Below are positions 56,530-64,000 of a stretch of 64,000 nucleotides of DNA, one piece after another. Within the stretch, counting starts at the first letter, position 1; every line of letters begins with the position of its first letter. The stretch covers positions 21,904,751 to 21,968,750 of the forward strand of contig NC_036460.1 in the NCBI RefSeq assembly GCF_002775205.1, written 5' to 3'. The notes under the pieces were generated by a model. It made no database searches, was not told the DNA's origin, and was given only the letters and a program-made list of their open reading frames with translations. The position numbers were made by a program, and so were the translations under genes. Source of the stretch: Xiphophorus maculatus (taxonomy: Eukaryota > Chordata > Actinopteri > Cyprinodontiformes > Poeciliidae).

Positions 56530-56571
56530 ACTCAGTATAAGCTTGTATAGTTTGTATAGCTTATACTGAGT
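56530..56571. repeat. perfect 14-bp inverted repeat
   Basis: ACTCAGTATAAGCT (56530-56543) and AGCTTATACTGAGT (56558-56571) flank a 14-nt spacer. The unit is 42 bp long and is probably a foldback relic. Confidence 0.7.
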
Positions 56572-57439
56572 GTAATTGTTTTGGTGTTGGGCGAAGATCC
56601 GTGTCCTCTGATTGAGACTGAACCAGCAACAACCTTGCAAGAAGAGGAGAGACCCTCTGAGCGTGAGTAGAGGTAAAAAGTTTGGTTTTGGGAGCCATGG
56701 TGAAAACAGACAGAGCTAATTGCTGAGGAAAAATAAAAGTTTCTGGCAAATAAAGTTCCAGGGAACAGTAGTTCTGGGTTGAACATTCAAAACGTACCCC
56801 CCAAAAAAGTCATAATCCAAAAAAAAAACTAGGCTTGAAGAAATGTGGCAAAACCATTGCAGTTTGTAAAATCCTGCACATCTTTGCAATCGCTTCTTGT
56901 TTGTATGCACAGACACGTCTATGTGTGTGTGTGCGAATGAACTTCTCGTTGTTTGGTTCACGCCTTGCTCGGGGCTACCAGGAGGCAGGTAAGAGACAGA
57001 GCGGAGTGGGGTGTGGGGGTTTGAGGAGACAGGCAGATAGATACGGGCCATGCAGGATGAAGGAAGAGCTAAGACAGCGAGGGAAACAGGCAAACAACCA
57101 AAAAATAACAGAGAGAAGAAGGAGGAAAAAAAACATTGCCTGCGTGCACACAAATTTGTACACAAACAGGAACGATTTGTCGCCTTTTTTCTCCGCATGT
57201 TTATCCTCCACCTTCTATCCCTTCATCCCTCCTCCAACAGGTTTTCTTATCCTGTTCTTGCTTCCCTGCTTCTGTTTTTCTTTTTTTTTGCCCTATCCCA
57301 CCCCTTCCTGTTTTTTTTTTTTAATGCTTTTCTCTTCCCTTCTCTTGCTCATCTCTCCGGTACACCGTGCCTGGGGGCAATAGCAGCAAATCAAACTGTT
57401 TATCCATCTCTCATCAGTGCACTGCCTCACGGGGGCTCC

Positions 57440-57960
57440 TGCCCCCTCAAAACAATGAAAGTAAGGCTGAGCGCCGAGCCCGGGATGTGATTTAATTACA
57501 TCAATAAGGAGCTCTGCTTTAAAAACATGAAGGCAACATACTTTGCTGCACCATCATGAAAAGCCTGTTAACGCTACAGCTGTAACAGCACAAAAAAAAA
57601 AAGCATATGAAAATAATCAACAACTGCAACCCGTCTGAGTCTGCGAGCAGAGGCCGCTTATTGGAAGTATATTTTCTCGGCAACTGAGTGGCTTCAGTTC
57701 ATTGTAGGGTAATTCTGTGATGGACTTTTATTAAAGCGGGTAATAAACGGCCGGGTGTTAGCGAGAGGAGAAGCCTTTCACTTCATTTAGACTTCGTTCA
57801 GTCTTGGCTGCAGGGGTGGAGAGCAGAAAGACGAGGGGACGGCATCAGCGGGGAGGAGGCGGAGAGCGTCAGTGAAATCACATTGTGATTATGAGTGTAA
57901 TTGCAGCTCAGGGGCCCAGGGGCCATGTAGCTCTGATGGCGCTAGAAGATGTTTTATGCG
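57440..57960. promoter_or_regulatory. candidate conserved block
   Basis: A long complex stretch includes GTGATTTAATTACATCAATA, AGGCCGCTTATTGGAAGTAT, GGACTTTTATTAAAGCGGGT and AATAAACGGCCGG, then CACATTGTGATTATGAGTGT. AT-rich homeodomain-type sites set in GC-balanced DNA are the usual look of deeply conserved vertebrate enhancers. Confidence 0.4.
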
Positions 57961-58039
57961 CAGCAACAGAGAAGAAGGAAAGTGAGAATGAGAAGAAAAG
58001 AGGGAGAGTGGGAGGCAGAGGCAGGCTGCCAGGATATAA

Positions 58040-58150
58040 GTTTTTTTTTCTCCCCCTCCTCTCTTGCGTTCTTCTTCTCCTCTTCCACCAACGTTTTCCT
58101 CCTCTTTCTCTCTTCTTCTTTCCTATTCTCTTCCTTTCTCTTTTCCATCC
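58040..58150 (+). repeat. T/C-rich low-complexity stretch
   Basis: An almost pure pyrimidine run (TTCTTCTCCTCTTCC type). A similar one lies at 57220-57350. Such tracts create long apparent open frames on both strands. Confidence 0.8.
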
Positions 58151-58520
58151 TCCTCCCTTGGCAGGATTAGCCGGGTCTCGTTAGAGGGGAAATGTAATAA
58201 TGCTCCCACCAGGTGGAATCAGGCCCGCTCCATTATCAGTCGGGAGATGGATGGGCCGTGTAGGGCCGGCGGGGGCCAAGCGCGCACGCAATTTAGATTC
58301 AATAAACTGGCAAAGCAAGACCCCCAATCTGATTTATCTCTTACACGCCGCCAATGCTTGCTGCTACGATGCTGATTCCCTATTACCGCTCAGAGAAGGA
58401 CTATTCATTGGATGTAAGGTACGGCAATCGGAGGAGCTTGTCGGGCCCCCGGGATGGCAGCAAAACAGATCCAGCAGAGGGGTTAATGCGTTTACAAACA
58501 GATAAGCAATTAAATCTAAG
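58150..58520. promoter_or_regulatory. candidate conserved block
   Basis: The block includes GTAATAATGCTCCCACCAGG then TGGAATCAGG (an E-box CAGGTG), CGCAATTTAGATTCAATAAA, CCAATCTGATTTATCTC and GATAAGCAATTAAATCTAAG. It is separated from the previous block by a T/C-rich low-complexity stretch (58040-58150). Open frames across it are shadows of GC content. Confidence 0.4.
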
Positions 58521-58899
58521 GCTTAGGTGAGTTATAGAGTTATTAAGGAGGGATATGTGTGCGAGTTTGTGTGTGTGTGTGCGCGAGGAGGGTTTGTTAT
58601 TTAATGTAAAGGTGTACCAGATCACGCCTTGGGTTGGGCACAGTAAGTGACTATAGGTAGAGAGTGAGGCTCTAATATTATCAGGCTCCAAGGTCAAAGG
58701 ACAGTTTCCCATTGTTGCTAAATAAACTACTTAAAGTACTTAGAAAATGGTGGAACAGTTTGACGTCCATCTCTAAATGCGAGCAGATTAGACCGAGATG
58801 TTTGTGAACAAAATCTCATATTCAATAAACTTGAAAAATATTGCTAATATTACTTATCAAAGTAACTCAAGTAAAAAATAAATAAATAAAAGTGCAGCT

Positions 58900-59300
58900 T
58901 GTAGATTCATGGGAAAGACTGCTGGATGTGAGAGTTGATAAAGATTGTCACTGACTCCCTCCACACGAAACGTAAACCACAAAAGGTCATCGAAGAAGCT
59001 GGCTGCCTCATACATGGCAGTTTCCAAGCATGCCATTCAAAGGTTAAGCGATAGAAAAAGCTCCACAAGTAAAAAGGATAACAGCAGGCTTGAGTGGAAT
59101 GTGGAGCAAAGCTTGCTTCAAGAGTTTTGGGGAGTTTCAAAATAAAGTAAGCAGAATACGAGTTAGAATTGTGGTAAAACACACCAGACCCAGACACAAT
59201 GTCAGGAATAAAGAAAAGATTGGTTAAATATCCAAGAAGAAGTTTACCAGAAGCTTGTTGATGTTTACATGAAGGAGATGAATTCTCTGCACATTTTCAT
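58900..59300 (+). mobile_element. Tc1-like transposon remnant, second family
   Basis: CACTGACTCCCTCCACACGA, AACCACAAAAGGTCATCGAA and GAAGCTGGCTGCCTCATACA translate to a decayed KPQKVIEEAGC helix-turn-helix. Then comes GCTCCACAAGTAAAAAGGAT. It is the same family as 28600-29170 and is inactive. Confidence 0.6.
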
Positions 59301-59339
59301 AGACACCACTAAGGGGTTTAAAATCCTGTATGGGATCGA

Positions 59340-60130
59340 AGGAAAATTAAATTCAGTTCAATTTGTTTATGCCACTGCAGTATCAGTGTGTCCCATATTC
59401 ATATCGCAAAGGACTGCTTGAACTGCAACAATTGTTGGACGACATATTTGAAGTGTTATTAAAAGTCAAAGAGTGATGGAAGAACAGTTAAAAAACAAAA
59501 GAAAAACGGACATTTATTATCGTTCATATATCACAATATTTACCAATATTACCACCATCGCAAGATTTTCAAATCTTGCAGCCCAATTAACAACACGTCA
59601 TCTTGAGGCCCTTTATAAAGAAAAATGTCAATTTGATCCAATCATACAGACAGATTTCAAGTCAATCAAATATTTTACAATCTACCCTAGTTATCAAAAT
59701 TCAGTTTATTATGCAAATTGGTTAAAATGTTTTCTACTGCCAGGAAGAAGATGAGAGACCAAAATAAAAGTCTCTCATGACAGTGTGGTGAAACCTGGTC
59801 TTCCTGAACCAGCACAGCAACAGGCTGAGACCGCTCCTGCTATGCTGCTTTGTGCTCACATCATTGACAAAGAATATGTTTTTCATTTGGTCTTATACAA
59901 TATTGTGATGTTTTAGTTTCAGTTGAAAACCATAATCATAATTAAATTCAACAAAAATAAACATGTTAAATGTATCAATTTGTGTAGTGAGAATATTTAA
60001 GATATGACTTTTACTTTTTGAATTCAATTCATTTAATTTGATTCAGTTCATTTTTATAGCACCACAACACATGAAGACTCGAGGAACCTTACAAAAAACG
60101 CAAATTCAATCCAATCATGAAGACAGATTC
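59340..60130. repeat. dispersed teleost repeat fragments
   Basis: Fragments at about 59340-59400, 59580-59760 and 60025-60130 carry TTCAGTTCAATTTGTTTATG, CAATTTGATCCAATCATACA, AATTCAGTTTATTATGCAAA and TTTTTATAGCACCACAACAC. They match the repeat seen at 26276-26450 and probably come from one broken element. Confidence 0.5.
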
Positions 60131-60229
60131 CCACACTATCCCATTTGATCTTAGCAATCAAACAATACAGCCCAAGTTTAGATTAAGATAAAAAATAACT
60201 TTCTGATGATATTGTAAATCACTGTGATG

Positions 60230-60480
60230 CAACTGTACCGTTGTGAAACTAACCAAATCTGGAAAAGCCGTAGAAATGCTGGCGGGGCTTTGTCACGGCG
60301 GGTGTCATTCTGTCCGACCGCCAATCAAAGTGAATCCGAATGTCAGCAACAGAGGAGGCGTGATAAATCAGCCTCGCGCCCGACGACAAACAGAATATTA
60401 GAGGCAGCGCGGCACCATTGGAAAACTGTCCCCTCCAATCAGCTGAGCACTTTACAGTAAACCGTGCCAGCCGGGCCCCC
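60230..60480. promoter_or_regulatory. candidate regulatory block
   Basis: GC-rich for the region, with two CCAATCA motifs (CGCCAATCAAAGTGAATCC and CTCCAATCAGCTGAGCAC) and GGCGTGATAAATCAGCCTC. No repeat was recognised. Confidence 0.3.
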
Positions 60481-61447
60481 CGAACCAATACAGAACACCA
60501 GAGAGGCTTCTAAGACAATAAAGGAACAAAAAACAAAAATAAAAGACAGAGGAGTTTGGAACTCAGGCAGACAAAAGTGTCGACACGCTGATGAGAAGCA
60601 ATCCTGACAGGAAGAAAAGTCGAGACAAAAGAATCATAAAAAAACAATGGGTTGTTGGACAGACAGGTATGCACACTGACTGACACAAAACAGGTCTGAG
60701 ATAAGAAAGGCGAAGCAGAAAGACAGACAAATGATGAGACAGACTGAGAAAAGACTGATTCCACACGTTTACAATCTTAAAACAGAAAATAGTTGGAGAT
60801 GCACATTTAGTGATCTACTTTTCTATTTATTGGGGCTAATCTGTTATTTGTCTGGTCAAATACTGAAATGTTCTTTTTTTTCATGCATGCATGAAAATTA
60901 ATTAAAACGAAGAACTTACACCATTCCAGGTATATCTACACATCAACCAACAGCATGTGTTTTTTTGAGTTAGCCAAAACTTGTTTGGTCATCTGCTTTG
61001 ATGAAGGACAATCTAATTCCTTCATTTTCTGTTAAAATACAAAGTCCTACCACCAGAATAGAAAACAACAACAATAAAAAACAAAAAGACATGCAGAACC
61101 TTTTGGCGTATTATTGTCCTAAGCCATGATGATCAGTAGCAGCTCAATCTTCAAAGAACCCCAGTTTATCAGCCTGATCCGTGCATCTTTAAAAACATTA
61201 AAATGTAATAATAGTTAGAAAATTTAAGTATTAAACTGATGACTCTATATGAAAAACAACAAAATGTACACCAATATGAGCAGTATACTAATATCACTCT
61301 TTTTTTTTTAAATAAAAAGTTGGGGTTTATTGTTTAACAGGCTTGGATACCCCAGCTGGGTTATACAATAAAGAACTTCCTCAAAAGATGTCAGCTGTGT
61401 TGTTTCTAAAGCGAAAGCACACACATGATGCAACAGCAGGAGTACAG

Positions 61448-61621
61448 CAGGGGTGTCCAGTCAGTTTTAGCTCCAACACAGTTGATTCAAATCATCCAAC
61501 TTCCTCCTCAGCAGATCAAAGTTCGATAGAGGTACTGCAAATGAGCCATCATTTGATTCAAGTGTGTTGAACCAGGAAAAGAACTAAGACATGCAGGATA
61601 CCGGCCCTTTGGACACCACTG
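61448..61621. mobile_element. hAT-like MITE
   Basis: The ends CAGGGGTGTCCA (61448-61459) and TGGACACCACTG (61610-61621) are inverted with one mismatch. The inside has ACACAGTTGATTCAAATCAT and TGATTCAAGTGTGTTGAACC, then CATGCAGGATACCGGCCC, as in a very common fish MITE. No clear 8-bp target duplication remains, so it is old. Confidence 0.75.
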
Positions 61622-61979
61622 GTGTTATCTTAAAAATTGATAAAAAAAAAAAAAAAAAGGAGCAATACCCTGAAGATCCACTGGGTGGCACAGCACACAG
61701 CACAAGTCTGTCTTAGATCTGAGTGTTTACATGCAGGTGCATGAGGATCTGTTCATGGCTGTACAACAAGTTTGCACAGATGTTATAACTATAAAGCATA
61801 ATTTAATCTGGAACATTATGACAAGATAATATGCAATAGGGATATTCTAAATTCTGGAGTCAATTTATAATTAATAAAACCATTTACTTTAGATTAAATT
61901 AAAAAAAGTTCTTAAAAGGAGGACAGAAAATTGCAGTCCTTTCCTGTGCTGCCGAGACATCTTTCAGTCAGGAGACTTG

Positions 61980-62290
61980 AGTGATTCTCATCCCCGTGTT
62001 TCCTTTTACTACAATCACAAAGCTGAATTAATGACACCCATAAAATATTCACAAACTAAACAATTAGAGAGAGATATCTTACAAAATCAATCAATTATTC
62101 ATTTGAAATCGTCTGAGAAGCTCTCTTCTTTTCACGGCTATATTGTGATGCTGAGCGCTACATCAATTAGGTCCTCTACAGTTTAGATGTAATGGATGCT
62201 TCAGAGTCTAATTATTGTCTGAATGAAGGAGCAAGACGCCGGGGCTCAGCAATGTGCTGATCTTTGCGCGCTGCTAATAGGGATGCTTTG
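61980..62290. promoter_or_regulatory. candidate homeodomain-rich enhancer block
   Basis: The block has AAGCTGAATTAATGACACC, CATAAAATATTCACAAAC, AATCAATCAATTATTCATTT, CTACATCAATTAGGTCC and GAGTCTAATTATTGTCTGAA in about 200 bp. It ends in GC-rich sequence. There is no coding or repeat signature. Confidence 0.42.
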
Positions 62291-64000
62291 AGTTGTTCAT
62301 TTTAATGTTCAAGGAAAATGTAAACTAGAACCATAAACTTTGGGTCATTGAACACTTTTTTTTAAATTTTAAGTATGCATCTAACCGCTAATAATTTTCA
62401 CTTTTATTCCAGTCAGCGTCCTGCACTAAACTCTAAGAAAACTGTTTTCTTAAAGTTTTTCTTTTCTTTCTCTTTTTTTTTTTTTTTTACCATGCTATAA
62501 CAACTAAAAGAGAGTTCATGGTGGAAGTTAATAAATGAAAATATGGACCTTGAAATCCAAGTTAGCGATGTTCTACCTGGGTTTGGATCCTTGCTTCAAT
62601 GAGGCCAGTCTAATCCATATGTTCAGGAAATGTTCTGCTTTGGAAATGGAATCTGACTCCATTGATTGTGTGAACCATTAGGTTCTTTCATTTAGTTCTC
62701 TTCTTGCAAGACATGTCATGTTATTTAGATGGAGGACTTCTGCCCACCTAAACTGTTCAGTGGATTTCAGACATTTTGTCTTGCCTCAGCCCTAGAAAGA
62801 TTAATTGATCTATTCAGAATCAGACTGACAGATTTACTAATATCTATGTTCTTTTCCTAAACTTTTACTCAAGTCTTCGACTCAATGATGCTCCAGAAGC
62901 AAAGTGCACCACAGCAGTGATTTATGTAAAGATAACATTGTGTCATGTATTATTAGGCTTTATACTGCATCTCAAAGTGTACACACTTTTGTTAAATTGC
63001 CATGGTTTTGTGCGGGTTTTACCAAATAGTAGCCTGTGGGTCTACACTGAAGTTAAGTAACTGAAAGAACTTGTCGTTTTGGCATCAAACTTAGTAAGTC
63101 TACCTAAGCAAAATGTGAAAAGCCAAGATGGAAAAAGGGGTCGTATGAACTTATAATGCAGAGGTCAATACAAACTATAAATCATGGTTTCTGTACCATA
63201 AAAGGCAGTTAAACTAAAGTTCATCTCTGAAATTCTCAGCATAGAAATACCACTTCTAAATCAAACATGTTCTCTTACTGAATATTAGAAGATTTCCTAT
63301 TTCTTAGGTTTAAAACGGCAGTGTTTTGTTGGTTTGTTGAAAGTCTAAGCATCCATTTTGCATAAACACTAAAGTTCTGTAGACGGAAACTTTCCTATCG
63401 GCATTGTGTATGAGCATCAAAAAGGTCATGAGAGGGCAATCAGAAAAAATCTATAATGCAGGGATCACACAGTAAAATATTAAGTATCCTGGGGCCTTTG
63501 TATGACACCTCAACCTCAAGTTCAAGTCTTTCATATCTCTAAAATCTACTGTCTCCTCCTAATGCCTATGTAGTTTTCTTGTTTCTTTTATGTCCTCCGC
63601 TGTACTTTGTTTTCCTCCACCTTTTATTTTTCTGTCCTTTAACCTTTAAATTGGCACACTTACATAATAGCAACTCTTCCAGATAGAAGAAATTAATGGA
63701 GAAAAACAAGGTGTGAAATCCACAGTATTGATGTGAAAAATCAGGCAGAAAATCTGCCAGTCAAACAACCAGAAAACAGCTTACAGAAGAAGCATATTTG
63801 TGTTTTTCACTATCAGAAAGGTTCGGGAAGTACATAAACCAATGCCATTTCTTTTCTAGTATTCAAATCAGCTGTACAAAAGTTCTAAAACACTTTTTAA
63901 GACAATAGTTTCCACTTGGGATTTTATTTATTTATGATCTTGCTGAAAATACAAGAAGACTGATGCATAAAAAAAATCCACATTATGTTAGATTTTTTTA
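62291..64000. other. rsrc1 intron, right end, nothing seen
   Basis: AT-rich sequence with a poly-T run at about 62470-62490. No gene, repeat family or strong motif cluster was recognised. Confidence 0.5.

Larger units (their letters stand above)
53202..64000. other. rsrc1 upstream intron, running off the right edge
   Basis: No upstream rsrc1 exon or other gene was found. It contains candidate regulatory blocks at 54770-54960, 57440-58520, 60230-60480 and 61980-62290, with transposon remnants at 58900-60130 and 61448-61621. Long open frames at 56716-57383 fall in T/C-rich sequence and have no domain. Short RS-type exons could be missed. Confidence 0.55.

Noticed and set aside
56716..57383. 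Open frames of 182 aa (plus) and 160 aa (minus) overlapping each other
   Set aside because: They lie in pyrimidine/purine-biased sequence that avoids stops, the proteins are low-complexity (runs of F, L, P, K) with no domain, and no splice context supports them.
57885..58505. Overlapping open frames of about 100 aa on both strands
   Set aside because: The translations are low-complexity or shadows of a non-coding conserved-looking block; no known family.
53202..64000. Upstream RS-rich exons of rsrc1
   Set aside because: No run of alternating Arg/Ser codons with splice sites was seen on the minus strand; they are probably beyond the window, though very short exons cannot be excluded.

Overview
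The window is vertebrate nuclear DNA, most likely from a percomorph-type teleost fish. Genes have many short exons with GT-AG borders, introns are AT-rich, and the interspersed repeats are typical of teleosts: Tc1-like remnants, an RTE-clade Rex3-like LINE end with a GATG tail, tRNA-derived SINEs and small TIR elements. Protein identities come from reading spliced exons and matching them to families remembered from human; no search was run.

Layout, left to right. (1) 428-7511, minus strand: the first nine coding exons (376 codons) of a PP2A scaffold A subunit, closest to PPP2R1B; its 3' exons lie left of the window. (2) 7512-8426: a compact head-to-head promoter interval. (3) 8427-9637, plus strand: complete four-exon med29 (Mediator subunit 29, 184 aa). 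(4) 9638-11259: tail-to-tail interval between med29 and mlf1. (5) 11260-20883, minus strand: complete eight-exon mlf1 (267 aa), with a Rex3-like LINE, Tc1-like remnants and a SINE in its introns. (6) 20884-22355: mlf1 promoter and rsrc1 3' UTR. (7) 22356-64000, minus strand: the last four coding exons of rsrc1 (22356-22448, 25233-25340, 29966-30072, 53130-53201; C-terminal 125 aa). One intron is 23 kb and the next runs off the right edge.

The rsrc1-mlf1 order and relative orientation match human 3q25, where RSRC1 lies beside the developmental homeobox gene SHOX2. The very large rsrc1 introns hold little coding sequence but many blocks of complex, non-repeat sequence rich in homeodomain-type sites. 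The best biological hypothesis for the window is that rsrc1 is a bystander gene whose introns carry long-range regulatory elements for shox2, expected to the right of the window. ppp2r1b and med29 are not neighbours of MLF1 in human, so the med29/mlf1 interval looks like a synteny break and possibly the edge of that regulatory block.

The most specific small finding is a perfect RFX X-box in mlf1 intron 1, with a one-mismatch X-box plus E-box and CCAAT box just upstream of its start codon, suggesting ciliary-type regulation of mlf1. All regulatory calls are inference from sequence appearance and are scored low.
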